A stretch of DNA of 64,000 nucleotides from Streptomyces sp. Alt3 (GCF_030719215.1 NZ_CP120983.1:3658001-3722000); one strand, 5' to 3'; counted from the first letter of the stretch, positions 1-8,613 are shown. Notes: generated by a model not told the origin, from the letters alone. Translations and numbers: made by a program.

Positions 1-888
1 CCTACGACACGCTGGTCTACGCCCTGGGCGGCGTCGCCGACACGGCGGCGGTCCCGGGCGTCGAGGACCACGCGTACACCCTGAGCGGTCCCGAGGAGGC
101 CGAGGCGCTGGCCGGCGCTGGCACGGCTGGGCGGCAGCGGCACCGTGGTCGTCGCGGGCAGCGGACTGACGGGCGTCGAGTCGGCGGCGGAGATCGCCGG
201 GCGCAACCCGGAACTGGACGTCGTCCTGGCGGGGCGCGGCGAACCCGGCGCCTCGATGAACCCGAAGGCCAGGGCGTATCTGCGGGCGGCACTCGACCGG
301 CTGGGCGTGCGGGTGCTCAGCGGGGTGGAGGTGACGAAGGTGCTGCCCGACGCGGTCGTGTCGGCGGACGGGGAGCACATCGCCGCCGATGTCGTCCTGT
401 GGACGAGCGGCACCCGGGTGTCGCCGCTGGCAGCGGCGGCCGGCCTGGAGGTGGACGAGCGCGGGCGCATCGTCACCGACACCGCGCTGCGGTCGGTGTC
501 GCACCCGGATGTGTACGCCGTGGGCGACGCGGCGGCGATCCGCCAGGGGTACGGAGTCATGCACGGCACCTGCCAGGGCGGGATGCCGACCGGGGTGCAC
601 GCGGCGGTGTCGATCGTCCGCGTGATGCGGGGCAAGCGGCCCAAGCCCTTCCGCTTCGGCTACTACCACACGCCCGTCAGCCTGGGCCGGGACGACGCGG
701 TCGTGCAGTTCACCCGGCCCGACGACAGCCCGAGGCGAATCTGCCTGACAGGCCGCGCGGCGGCCAGATATAAGGAGGCGGTGACCGCCTCGCCCTGGCC
801 GACCTACGGCCGTATGAAGAAGATGCCCGCCTCGGGTGCCTTCTGGCCGCGTGGTGGCCGCTTCACCAGGATCCGGGGGGACCGATGA
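1..888 (+). CDS. NDH-2-like NAD(P)/FAD oxidoreductase, 5'-partial, apparent frameshift
   Basis: This is the 3' part of a pyridine-nucleotide flavoprotein of the type II NADH dehydrogenase kind, which would pass electrons from NAD(P)H to quinone at the membrane. The second Rossmann motif VVVAGSGLTGVES (about 145-183) and the C-terminal FAD motif VYAVGDAA (about 511-534) are visible. The window edge removes the N-terminal FAD-binding half. Bases 3-120 encode a family-like stretch (YDTLVYALGGVAD) in a different frame from 121-888, so the gene as read is frameshifted near 111-125. The stop overlaps the next start in ATGA, so it is probably co-transcribed with the sigma factor gene. The exact electron acceptor is not shown by the sequence. 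Confidence 0.8.
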
Positions 889-1799
889 GCGAGCAGGAAA
901 CCGACCAGGAGCTGTTCCAGCGCTACAGGAGCCTGTTGTTCTCCGTGGCCTACCGCCTCCTGGGCTCCGCAGCCGATGCCGAGGACGCGGTGCAGGACGC
1001 CTGGATCAAGTGGTCGGCCGCCGACCGCTCCCAGGTGGCCGACCCCAAGGCGTACCTGGTGCGGATCGTGTCCCATCTGGCGATGGACCGCCTGCGGTCG
1101 ACCCGGCACAAGCGCGAGGTCTACGTGGGCCCGTGGCTTCCGGAGCCCATCCTCACCGGTGGCGACGCCTCGGACACCGTCCTGGACGCGGAGTCCGTGT
1201 CCATGGCGATGCTGGTGGTGCTGGAGACCCTGAGCCCGCTGGAACGCGCGGTGTTCGTGCTGAAGGAGGTCTTCGACTTCAGCCACGCCGAGATCGCGGA
1301 CGCGGTGGAGCGTTCGGAGGCCGCGGTGCGGCAGGCGGCGCACCGCGCCCGCGAGCACGTCCGCGCCAGGCGCCCGCGCTTCACCGCGGACCGGAACCGG
1401 CAGCGTGACGCGACCGAACGTTTCTTCGCCGCGGCGACGGGCGGGGACATGAACTCCCTGATGGAGCTGCTGTCCCCGGACGTCACCCTGTGGACCGACG
1501 GCGGGGGCAAGGTCCGCCAGGCCCTGCGTCCGGTCGTGGGCGCTTCCACGGTGGCCGCCTGGTTCTCGGCGATCGGGACGGTGCCGTACCAGGGCGTCGA
1601 GCCCTCCGACATGCGTGCCGAGCTGGTCGAGATCAACGGCGGGACGGGCATGGTCTTCCGCGCTCCGGACCGAGTGATCGCCACGGTGACGTTCGACTTC
1701 GACGCCGAGGGCCGGATCGTGGCCATCCACAACGTCGCCAACCCCGACAAGCTGGGGGCCGTCGGCAAGGGGACGCACCACTCGATCCGTACACGCTGA
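885..1799 (+). CDS. ECF41-family RNA polymerase sigma factor (SigJ-like)
   Basis: A 304-residue extracytoplasmic-function sigma factor. Region 2 lies in about residues 10-75 (RLLGSAADAEDAVQDAW) and region 4 in about 110-165. The linker carries the WLPEP motif (84-88). After region 4 comes a SnoaL-like domain of about 120 residues with the DGGG motif (about 204) and NPDKL (about 286-290). These three motifs mark ECF41, whose C-terminal domain replaces a separate anti-sigma factor; no anti-sigma gene is adjacent, which fits. ECF41 genes usually sit beside an oxidoreductase, carboxymuconolactone decarboxylase or epimerase gene that they control, and here the upstream flavoprotein overlaps by four bases. 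Function inferred from family. Confidence 0.92.
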   Translation: MSEQETDQELFQRYRSLLFSVAYRLLGSAADAEDAVQDAWIKWSAADRSQVADPKAYLVRIVSHLAMDRLRSTRHKREVYVGPWLPEPILTGGDASDTVLDAESVSMAMLVVLETLSPLERAVFVLKEVFDFSHAEIADAVERSEAAVRQAAHRAREHVRARRPRFTADRNRQRDATERFFAAATGGDMNSLMELLSPDVTLWTDGGGKVRQALRPVVGASTVAAWFSAIGTVPYQGVEPSDMRAELVEINGGTGMVFRAPDRVIATVTFDFDAEGRIVAIHNVANPDKLGAVGKGTHHSIRTR

Positions 1800-1837
1800 G
1801 GTGACACAGCTGAGGTGACGCAACTGAGGTGACGCAG
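1796..1837 (+). repeat. Three tandem copies of a 14-bp unit at the sigma-factor stop
   Basis: The unit CTGAGGTGACRCAR occurs at 1796-1809, 1810-1823 and 1824-1837. The first copy contains the stop codon of the ECF41 gene. The unit length is not a multiple of three, and the copies differ only in the two variable positions. Confidence 0.9.
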
Positions 1838-1889
1838 GGGCCGTCGGCTGAGCGGCGGCCCCCATGACGGGACTTCACGCCGTCAACCG

Positions 1890-2465
1890 CTACGGGCGCT
1901 GGGCCTTCCAGTAGGCCACGTCCGAGGAGCGGTTGGCGTAGGCGTTGGTGCAGATGTCGTACTTGCCACCGGCCGGGCCGCCGCCGTTGGTCTCCAGGAA
2001 GCCGCCGTTGTCGGCGTAGAGGTTCCACAGCTGGATGACGTCGCCGGGGCGGATGTTCCCGTCGGCCGGCGTGGACGTCCGCGCGGTGACGCGCCAGCGG
2101 CCGGTGCCGGAGCCGGGCGCGCGGTCCCGGTCCTTGGACGTGGAGACGTTGTACTTGGCGCCCGCGTTGCGCTGGTCCGCCGTGGCGTGGCCGTTGGTGT
2201 CGAGGTAACCGCCGTCCCCGCCGTAGAGGTTGCGCAGCTGGATCACGTCACCGCTGACCACCGGGGTGCCTGCCGCCTTGCCGGTCGGCGAAAGGATCTC
2301 CCAGGTGCCGGTGCCCTCCCCACGGGTGGGTGACTCGGCGGTCGAGACCGCGTACTTGCCGCCGGAGTCGGTGCTGTGGCCGTTGGTGTCCAGGTAGCCG
2401 CCCGTCCAACCGTTGTAGCCGTTCTGCAGGTGGATGCTGTCGCCGTACTTCAGCTCGTTCGCCAT
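1890..2465 (-). CDS. Three-repeat beta-trefoil-like protein
   Basis: A 191-residue protein made of three homologous units. Each begins with GD(S/V)I(H/Q)L at residues 8, 72 and 141 and continues with a GG(Y/F)L(D/E)TNG segment and a KY(A/N/D)(V/I) segment. Three units of about 60 residues suggest a beta-trefoil fold of the lectin or fascin type, but the ricin QxW motif is absent. There is no signal peptide or membrane segment, so it is probably cytoplasmic. The start at 2465 is chosen because GGGAG lies about 6 bases upstream; the 12 residues ahead of it have no ribosome site. I do not recognise a specific function; carbohydrate or ligand binding is a guess from the fold. Confidence 0.75.
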   Translation of the reverse strand: MANELKYGDSIHLQNGYNGWTGGYLDTNGHSTDSGGKYAVSTAESPTRGEGTGTWEILSPTGKAAGTPVVSGDVIQLRNLYGGDGGYLDTNGHATADQRNAGAKYNVSTSKDRDRAPGSGTGRWRVTARTSTPADGNIRPGDVIQLWNLYADNGGFLETNGGGPAGGKYDICTNAYANRSSDVAYWKAQRP

Positions 2466-2853
2466 GGTCGCTCCCCGCTCGGATCGGTCGACGGCACGCA
2501 CGTGCCCCTGCCTCCGGACCTGCTGGTCAGGGCGCCGTCACCGGTCATCCTGGCGATCCTCGGCCGCGCCACGCCCGACCGTGCGGCGGACGCCATCCGA
2601 TCGGGGGCCGCGGGCCTGACGCGTTGACCCCCGGGGCTCAAGCCTTGGAGTCCGAGCGTTCTTCCAGTGGATCGGGTGGAGGGTCTCTTCCCACCCACCC
2701 ACCCTCCCCACCTGCCCAGTTGACCGTTTGTGACCGACTTGCCACGGACCGTCGCGACGTTCTAGCGTGCCGAACACGAGACGACCCCCGCCGGTGCGGG
2801 AACACCTGACAGGGGTCTGACCAACTAGATCGTGAAACAGGAAAGGCGATCTG
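2466..2853. other. Gene-free divergent promoter region
   Basis: This gap separates the divergent trefoil and winged-helix genes. A pyrimidine-rich run (about 2680-2715) precedes lower-GC DNA. A GGAAAGG ribosome site sits just before the ATG at 2854. I see no convincing RNA gene or operator. Confidence 0.5.
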
Positions 2854-3768
2854 ATGGCTGTCGATCAGCTTAGTGCCGCCCCGCGCACCTCTTACGAGCC
2901 CACGCACCCCATGGCGAACCCCGGTTACGGCAAGCGTTCCGCCCCGGACCAACGCCCCCGCGAAGGGCGTGACTTCTCCCATCTGCCGCCTCGCGAAGCC
3001 GCCGTCGCCTCCTACATCGACCGGCTGCCGGACGGCTCGGACATCTCCGTGAAGACCCTGGCCAAGTGGCTCCCGTACGGCCAGTGCGCGCTGCGCACCG
3101 CGCTCAACCGGCTACAGGCAGCCGGACATCTGCGGCGCGGCAGCGAATGCGTCGCCACCGACGAGGTCATGCTCTGGGTGACCCGGACCTTCTTCTCGCG
3201 CACCGCCCGGGACGACGACTGGTGGGCCGCCTTCGCACGCGGTGACGCACCTCGGGAGACCCGCCGGCCGACACGTTCGCGGGCCTTCGTCCTGCTGGCC
3301 GCCCTCGGCCGCACCGCACCGTCGCTGAGCCTGTCGGCGGCGGACTGCGTGAGCCTGCAACCGCTGGTCGACGAGTGGTTCGAGCGGGGCGCCACCGAGG
3401 ACGAGACCCTGCGCGCCCTGACCCACGGCCTGCCCGCCACCGTGCACCACGCCGCGTCCCTCGTACGCCGTCGGCTCGTGGACAAGCTGCCCCCCGAGCG
3501 CTTCGCGCCCCGGCCGCCGACCGTCGTGCTGCGCGCCCTGGAATGCGCCGAGTGCCGTGCACCGGGGAGCGCCGATGCCTTGCGGGGAGGGCTCTGCGGA
3601 ATCTGCCGGGGCGAGGACACGGGCATCGCGGCCCGTCCCCCCGGCACCGTCCCCACCGACGGGGTGCGGGACCGGATGGCGACCGTACGGGCGGGCCTCG
3701 TGCCCCGGCCCGAGCGCACCGACCGGGCACGGGGCATCACGCGGACGGGTGACTCCGGCACACCCTGA
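2854..3768 (+). CDS. Winged-helix DNA-binding protein with C-terminal Cys pairs
   Basis: A 304-residue protein. Residues about 50-105 form a MarR-like winged helix (EAAVASYIDRLPDGSDISVKTLAK followed by ALRTALNRLQAAGHLRRG). The C-terminal part carries CAEC and CGIC pairs about 20 residues apart, a likely zinc-binding site. The middle region is alpha-helical and Arg-rich. Proteins of this layout are common in Streptomyces and usually annotated as helix-turn-helix proteins of unknown target. It is a single gene with its own ribosome site; the downstream SigK gene is 170 bases away. Role as a transcription regulator is inferred from the domain only. Confidence 0.8.
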   Translation: MAVDQLSAAPRTSYEPTHPMANPGYGKRSAPDQRPREGRDFSHLPPREAAVASYIDRLPDGSDISVKTLAKWLPYGQCALRTALNRLQAAGHLRRGSECVATDEVMLWVTRTFFSRTARDDDWWAAFARGDAPRETRRPTRSRAFVLLAALGRTAPSLSLSAADCVSLQPLVDEWFERGATEDETLRALTHGLPATVHHAASLVRRRLVDKLPPERFAPRPPTVVLRALECAECRAPGSADALRGGLCGICRGEDTGIAARPPGTVPTDGVRDRMATVRAGLVPRPERTDRARGITRTGDSGTP

Positions 3769-3941
3769 GCAGCGCCCCCTCTACCGGCAGGTAACGACCG
3801 TTCGGCTGCTCACAAGAGGCCCGGGGCCGGGCCGGATGCCTACATTCGGCAGGCGGCCCCCACCCTTCGGCCGTGTGATCCGCATGCCGCATGCCTGCCC
3901 ACCGCGGCGCCGCCACGTCGAGGAGACAGCGAGGACCCGGG

Positions 3942-4523
3942 GTGCATTCCGTCGACCGCGGAGAGGACGTCCGGCAGCAGCCGGACCTGGACCAGCTGAT
4001 GGTCTCGGCCGCCGAGGGAAACCGGGACGCCTTCGCGGGGGTCTACGACACGGTGGCCGGGCCGGTCATGGGGATGGTGCGCAAGGTCCTGCGGGACTCG
4101 GCGCAGTCCGAGGAGGTCATGCAGGACGTGCTGCTGGAGGTCTGGCGTACGTGTGAGCGCTTCAGGCCCGACCGGGGCAGCGCGATGGCCTGGATCATGA
4201 CCCTGGCGCACCGGCGTGCCGTCGACCGGGTGCGCGCCTCGCAGGCCAGCCAGGACCGTGAGCACAGGGCTGCGGCACTGAGCTCGGACACCCCCTTCGA
4301 CGAGGTGAGCGAGCAGGTGGAGACCCGAATGGAGTGGCAGCGGGTCCGCCACTGCGTCCGGACCCTCACGGACATCCAGCGCGAGTCGGTCGTCCTCGCC
4401 TACTACGGGGGCTTCACCTACAAGGAGATCGCCCACTCGCTGTCCCTGCCCCTGGGAACGGTCAAGACCCGGCTGCGGGACGGCATGATCCGGCTCCGCG
4501 ACTGCCTGGGAGCGAAACCATGA
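3942..4523 (+). CDS. sigK: ECF sigma factor, SigK-type (ECF19)
   Basis: A 193-residue ECF sigma factor. Region 2 (LMVSAAEGNRDAFAGVYDTV to MAWIMTLAHRRAVDRVR) and region 4 (LAYYGGFTYKEIAHSLSLPL) are both complete. The GTG at 3942 is preferred over the ATG at 3891 because GAGG lies seven bases before it and homology begins after it. The stop overlaps the downstream anti-sigma start in ATGA, so the pair is translationally coupled. In mycobacteria SigK is held by RskA and released under reducing or redox signals. The same pairing is seen here, so I use that name, but the regulon in this organism cannot be read from sequence. Confidence 0.88.
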   Translation: MHSVDRGEDVRQQPDLDQLMVSAAEGNRDAFAGVYDTVAGPVMGMVRKVLRDSAQSEEVMQDVLLEVWRTCERFRPDRGSAMAWIMTLAHRRAVDRVRASQASQDREHRAAALSSDTPFDEVSEQVETRMEWQRVRHCVRTLTDIQRESVVLAYYGGFTYKEIAHSLSLPLGTVKTRLRDGMIRLRDCLGAKP

Positions 4524-5293
4524 CGGCCGACGATCCCCACGCGTCCTCGGGCGCCTATGTCCTGCACGCCCTGCCCGACGAGGAACGCCGCGCCTTCGAG
4601 GCGCACATGGCGGACTGCGAGAGCTGCCGCCGGGAGGTCGCCGAGCTGCGGGAGACCCTGGCACTGCTCGGCCGGGCGAGCGCGAAGACGCCGCCCGACG
4701 CCCTCCGTGAGCGGATCCTGGGCGAGGTGGCCGTCACCCCGCAGGATCCGGGCCCGCGGTCCGACGGCCCGAGGTCCACCAGCCCGAGGAACGGCGGGAG
4801 GCGGGGCCGCCGCAGTCCGGCACGGGCCCTGCGCCTGGCACTCGCGGCGTCGGTGGCCGTGATCCTGGTCTGCCTGGGGCTCGCCGGGTGGCAGCACCGC
4901 GAGGCGTCGGACGCCAGGGCGGCCGCGCACCGCGCCGAGCAGCGGCAGGCGACCCTCACGAAGGTGCTCACGGCACCCGACGTGCGCCTGGCGTCGCAGG
5001 GGCTGGCCTCGGGCGCCACGGCCTCCGTCACGTTCTCCCGGAGCGAGGACTCCGCCACGCTCGCCGTCTCCGGTCTGCCGCGACTGCCCGAGGGCCGGAC
5101 CTACGAGGCCTGGTTCATGGACAACGGCACCCCCGTGCCGGCCGGGTTGCTCAGCAGGGACCCCGGACGTCAGGTGACGCTGCTGAAGGGCACGTTGGAC
5201 AACGCCTCGGCAGTGGCCCTCTCGGTCGAGCCCTCCGGAGGGTCCAGCAGCCCCACCACGGTGCCGCTCGGAGCGGTCGACCTGCCCTCCTGA
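4520..5293 (+). CDS. rskA: RskA-type membrane anti-sigma factor
   Basis: A 257-residue membrane protein. The N-terminal zinc-binding anti-sigma domain shows the H-x3-C-x2-C pattern (HMADCESC, about residues 31-38). A Pro/Arg-rich linker leads to one transmembrane helix (RLALAASVAVILVCLGLAGW, about residues 112-131). The extracytoplasmic C-terminus is an RskA domain with the GLPRLPEGRTYEAWFM signature. It would sequester the overlapping upstream sigma factor at the membrane until proteolysis. The four-base ATGA overlap with sigK keeps the two products in proportion. Domain order and length match the family. Confidence 0.92.
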   Translation: MTADDPHASSGAYVLHALPDEERRAFEAHMADCESCRREVAELRETLALLGRASAKTPPDALRERILGEVAVTPQDPGPRSDGPRSTSPRNGGRRGRRSPARALRLALAASVAVILVCLGLAGWQHREASDARAAAHRAEQRQATLTKVLTAPDVRLASQGLASGATASVTFSRSEDSATLAVSGLPRLPEGRTYEAWFMDNGTPVPAGLLSRDPGRQVTLLKGTLDNASAVALSVEPSGGSSSPTTVPLGAVDLPS

Positions 5294-5508
5294 GGCGAGC
5301 CCGCACCCCGGCATGCGCACCACTGATGACTTTCTCCATTTTTCTCCCGTTCACCCCAAACCTTCCCCCAGGTGCCTCCGAATCCCTTGTGTAACGCCGC
5401 TCACCACCTCGGTACCGCACCCGGCGAGCCCGGAACCCAAGTCCCGGACTGAGTGCGGGAGTACGCCGTCGAGGAGAGTGGCCGATCCGTGAAAGGGAGA
5501 TGAGTCAG

Positions 5509-5913
5509 ATGACCGTTTCCGTCCGCGTCCGCCGCATGGTGGCGGGAGCCGCCACGGCAGGCCTGCTGGCCGGAGGTGGCGCGCTGGCCGCCACCGGAAC
5601 GGCGACCGCCGCCCCGGCGCCCACGACCGCCGCCTCGTCCGCCGTCGCCGGTAGCCACGACCACAACGACCGCTGCACCTGGCAGAAGGGGCACTGGGAG
5701 AAGAAGTGGGTCAAGGGCCACTGGGAGAAGAAGTGGGTCAAGGAGCAGCACAGGACCTGGCACCCCGGTTACAAGGACCACAAGGGCACGTGGCACTCCG
5801 GCTACTGGCAGCACGACGGGAAGTCGCACAAGGGCCACTGGAAGAACGTCCACGTCCCCGGCCACTGGGACACGCACTGGGTGAAGGGCCACTGGTCCTG
5901 CCACCACAAGTGA
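5509..5913 (+). CDS. Secreted His/Trp/Lys-rich small protein
   Basis: A 134-residue protein with an Ala-rich signal peptide (VRRMVAGAATAGLLAGGGAL, cleavage after TATAA). The mature part of about 85 residues holds about 17 His and 12 Trp. A 9-residue unit (GHWEKKWVK) is repeated exactly, followed by looser GHW, GYW and THW units, and it has only two Cys, near its ends. ATG 5509 is chosen because GGGAG is nine bases upstream; the ATG at 5500 abuts the same site. Dense His and Trp suggests metal (Cu/Zn) or cell-wall binding, but I know no matching family. It follows sigK-rskA and could be a target of that sigma factor. Confidence 0.75.
   Translation: MTVSVRVRRMVAGAATAGLLAGGGALAATGTATAAPAPTTAASSAVAGSHDHNDRCTWQKGHWEKKWVKGHWEKKWVKEQHRTWHPGYKDHKGTWHSGYWQHDGKSHKGHWKNVHVPGHWDTHWVKGHWSCHHK
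5689..5742 (+). repeat. 27-bp in-frame tandem duplication
   Basis: Two 27-bp copies (5689-5715 and 5716-5742) encode GHWEKKWVK twice and differ at one third-codon base, which points to a recent in-frame duplication in the secreted His/Trp protein. Confidence 0.9.
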
Positions 5914-6034
5914 GCAGGCTTCACCCCGTCGGACGCGGGGTTCCCGGGCAGGTGCCCGGGGACCCCGTCGTCACTTCAGGCACCACACCGCCCGGCGCCC
6001 CGCACCGGCGCCACGTCCTCCTCGGGACAGCGTC

Positions 6035-6496
6035 ATGACCACCACGACCGCACCACCGCCATCGCCCTCGCCCACGACCGGCGCGCCGTCGTCGTCCCTA
6101 CCGGCCCCCTCCACGGCCGGGCGGCTCTCGGTCCCGTTGCCTTCCGGGCCGGAAGCGCCCTCGCACGCCCGCCGCGCGGCCATCGGTTTCCTCCGCCGCT
6201 CCTGGCCCGCCCTCGCCGAGGACCGTTGCGACGACTTCCTGCTGATCGTCTCCGAGCTGGTCACGAACGCCGTCCGGCACGCGCCCGGACCCAGCACCCT
6301 GACCCTGACCACCTCGGCCGGCGCCCTGGACATCGCGGTGAGCGACTGCTCCTGCGTCCCACCGGCGCCACGGGTCCCGGATCTGTGCGACGGCACCGGA
6401 GGCATGGGCCTGCACATCGCCGAGGACCTGGGGGCCCGGGTGTTCACCGAGGCGCTGCCCGAAGGCAAGTGCGTACACGCGGCGTTCGCCACCTGA
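6035..6496 (+). CDS. ATP-binding anti-sigma-type regulator (HATPase_c)
   Basis: A 153-residue protein of the RsbW/SpoIIAB-like single-domain histidine-kinase ATPase family. After a Pro/Thr/Ser-rich N-terminus of about 35 residues come the N-box (LLIVSELVTNAVRHA), the DxSD-like ADP motif region (LDIAVSD) and the G-box (GTGGMGLHIAEDL). Streptomyces carry dozens of such proteins, which act as anti-sigma kinases or in partner switching. No anti-anti-sigma factor gene is adjacent, so the partner is unknown. It is followed by a strong terminator-like hairpin shared with the convergent beta-helix gene. Confidence 0.85.
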   Translation: MTTTTAPPPSPSPTTGAPSSSLPAPSTAGRLSVPLPSGPEAPSHARRAAIGFLRRSWPALAEDRCDDFLLIVSELVTNAVRHAPGPSTLTLTTSAGALDIAVSDCSCVPPAPRVPDLCDGTGGMGLHIAEDLGARVFTEALPEGKCVHAAFAT

Positions 6497-6509
6497 CGCA
6501 CTCCCCGCA

Positions 6510-6560
6510 CGAGACAGGCCGGTACGGCGCCCGTCCCCCGCGCCGTACCGGCCTGTCTCG
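6510..6560. terminator. Bidirectional terminator hairpin
   Basis: A perfect 20-bp inverted repeat (6510-6529 with 6541-6560) with an 11-base loop lies between the convergent ATPase and beta-helix genes. Confidence 0.85.
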
Positions 6561-6594
6561 TGCTCAGCTCACGCCGCCCGTGGCCCGCCCGGGG

Positions 6595-8613
6595 TCACCA
6601 GGCTCCCGGCGCGGGCGGTGCGACCACCGGCGGGCGGTCGTCGCAGGTGATCGTGTTCGGCAGGAGCCAGGGTGCGAGCCAGTCGCCCGTCGTGCCGCCG
6701 CCGTCGTTGCCGCCCCGGTCGACCAGGGTGAACTCCGAACCGTCGGGGGAGAAGTTGAAGGACCCGCAGTTGTTGACGCCAACGGCCCCGACGTTGCGCG
6801 CGTCCACGTTCTCGAAGGTCGCGGAGCCGGCGGCCCGCGCACTGACCACCGACGTGCCCGTGCCGTCCACCCTGACGTCCTTGAAGTGCACGCCCTCGAT
6901 CTTGTGGGTGTCCTTCACGGACCAGTCCGTGACCAGCATGATCGCGTTGTAGGTGTTGTCGAGGAAGTGGTTGCCGGTCACCCGGATGTCGGCGTCGATG
7001 TCCCGGTCCAGGGCGAAGAACCAGATGGCCCCCAGCCCGATCCTCCAGTTGAGTTCGTACGTCCCCGCCCGGACCGTCGTGTTGTCGGCGAGGTCGAGCC
7101 GCCCCCGGAACGCCTCCGCGCCGAAGCGGGCTCCGACGTGCAGCGCGCTGCCCTCCCGGACGGGGTCCGCGACCAGGTTGCCGGACACCGCGTTGTCCGT
7201 ACCGCCGTAGACCGCGATGCCGTTGGCGAGCACAGGGCTCTGCACGGTGTTGCGGGAGAAGGTGTTGTCCGTGTCGGCCCGCTTCTCGGACCACATCGCG
7301 AGTCCGTCGTCGCCGGAGTTCCGGACGAAGGTGTGGGAGACCTCGGAACCGGTCACTCCGCCGTGGAAGTTGATGGCGTCGGCGATCTGGTCGACGATGA
7401 CGTTGCCCGTGATCCTCAGGTTCGACATCGGGCCGTCGAACCACATGCCGACCTTGGTGTGGCGGATGTGCAGGCCCTCGACGGAGGAGTCGCTCAGCGC
7501 GCCGCCGATGCCGTTCACCTGGTCGGTGTCGATGCGCTCGCGCACGTCCCCCTCGATGGCGAAGCCGGACAGGTGGACGTCATGGCTCCCGCCGTCCGCC
7601 GCGTCCTTGCCGTAGAAGCCGACCCCGGTGTGCACCGAGCCGTCGGCCGCCGGGGCGCCGAGGGCGACCTCCCGGCCCTTGAACTTCGTGTACCAGCTGC
7701 CCGCGCCCTTGATCGTCACGTCGTCGACGACGATGTGACGATTGACCTGGTAGGTGCCGGGCGGCACGTAGACCGGCAGGTTCTTGCGCTTGGCGAAGGC
7801 GATCGCCCGGTCCATCGCGTCCGCGGAATCCCGGCGCCCAGAGGGATCGGCCCCGAACAGCAGCGCGTTCGCCGCCCGGAGCTCGACGTGCGGGAGACCG
7901 ACGAGCTCGGAGTCGAGCAGGTCGATGACGGTCCACGCGGCACGGCTGCCCGCCGGAACCGTCAGCCGGACGGTGTCACCCGCGCGGTACCTCTTGCCCA
8001 GCAGCAGACGCTGTTCGTCGTAGAAGTGGCTCGGCCTGAAGGGCTTCTCGATCACGGGGGCGGGCGTCGTCCCGCTGGGGACGCAGGCGCACTCGGTGAT
8101 CCACCAGCCTGGCTGGAGCAGTCCGGCAGCGGGGTCGTTGGTGAACGGGTACTGGTTGTACAGCCAGGAGTACTGCGAGGTCAGCGTCATCGTCGAGCGC
8201 TTCGCGCCGTTGACGGCGACATCCAGCGGCGCGGTGATGCCGCCCCCTCCCGGGGCGTCCGGAATGCTGTAGCGAACCGTGATCGCGTCGGCCGCCTTCG
8301 GAAGCGTGAACTCGACGTGCTCGCCCGGCACCAGTCTGACGGCCTTACGGCCCGACGCCTCCGCGGGCAGGGTGTAGGCGGCGCGGCCGGGGCCTATGAC
8401 CGTGCCGTTCGTCGTGGCGTTCTCCGCCTCCTGCTCGGCGAAGGGCACTTCCGCGCCGCGACCGGTCACCAGAGCCGGATCGAGGCCCGCACGCGTCACC
8501 ACCGGCGCGGGAGCCCTCTTCCCCTCCGCGCCTTGCGCCGCCGGGACGCCGGTCAGCGTCCCCAGTCCGACAACGGCGGCCGTCAGTGCGGCGACCGTGA
8601 TGTGACGTGACAT
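6595..8613 (-). CDS. Secreted beta-helix glycosidase, GH87-like (alpha-1,3-glucanase/mycodextranase type)
   Basis: A 672-residue exported protein. It has a signal peptide (MSRHITVAALTAAVVGLGTL, cleavage near AQG-AEG), an N-terminal carbohydrate-binding-like sandwich (about residues 55-215), and a right-handed parallel beta-helix (about 240-600) starting with DAMDRAIAFAKRKNLPVYVPPG. The helix contains the acidic motif NSGDDGLAMWSE and VTDWSVKD. The combination resembles GH87 enzymes, which cut alpha-1,3-glucans of fungal walls or bacterial biofilm; other polygalacturonase-fold enzymes are possible. The start at 8613 is the one followed at once by the signal peptide; the upstream in-frame stretch is not signal-like. 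It is transcribed alone. Confidence 0.75.
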   Translation of the reverse strand: MSRHITVAALTAAVVGLGTLTGVPAAQGAEGKRAPAPVVTRAGLDPALVTGRGAEVPFAEQEAENATTNGTVIGPGRAAYTLPAEASGRKAVRLVPGEHVEFTLPKAADAITVRYSIPDAPGGGGITAPLDVAVNGAKRSTMTLTSQYSWLYNQYPFTNDPAAGLLQPGWWITECACVPSGTTPAPVIEKPFRPSHFYDEQRLLLGKRYRAGDTVRLTVPAGSRAAWTVIDLLDSELVGLPHVELRAANALLFGADPSGRRDSADAMDRAIAFAKRKNLPVYVPPGTYQVNRHIVVDDVTIKGAGSWYTKFKGREVALGAPAADGSVHTGVGFYGKDAADGGSHDVHLSGFAIEGDVRERIDTDQVNGIGGALSDSSVEGLHIRHTKVGMWFDGPMSNLRITGNVIVDQIADAINFHGGVTGSEVSHTFVRNSGDDGLAMWSEKRADTDNTFSRNTVQSPVLANGIAVYGGTDNAVSGNLVADPVREGSALHVGARFGAEAFRGRLDLADNTTVRAGTYELNWRIGLGAIWFFALDRDIDADIRVTGNHFLDNTYNAIMLVTDWSVKDTHKIEGVHFKDVRVDGTGTSVVSARAAGSATFENVDARNVGAVGVNNCGSFNFSPDGSEFTLVDRGGNDGGGTTGDWLAPWLLPNTITCDDRPPVVAPPAPGAW

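Noticed and set aside
6226..8610. A 794-codon open frame on the plus strand opposite the beta-helix glycosidase
   Set aside because: It is antisense to a clear secreted enzyme, Arg/Val/Gly-rich, and a normal by-product of high-GC codon bias.
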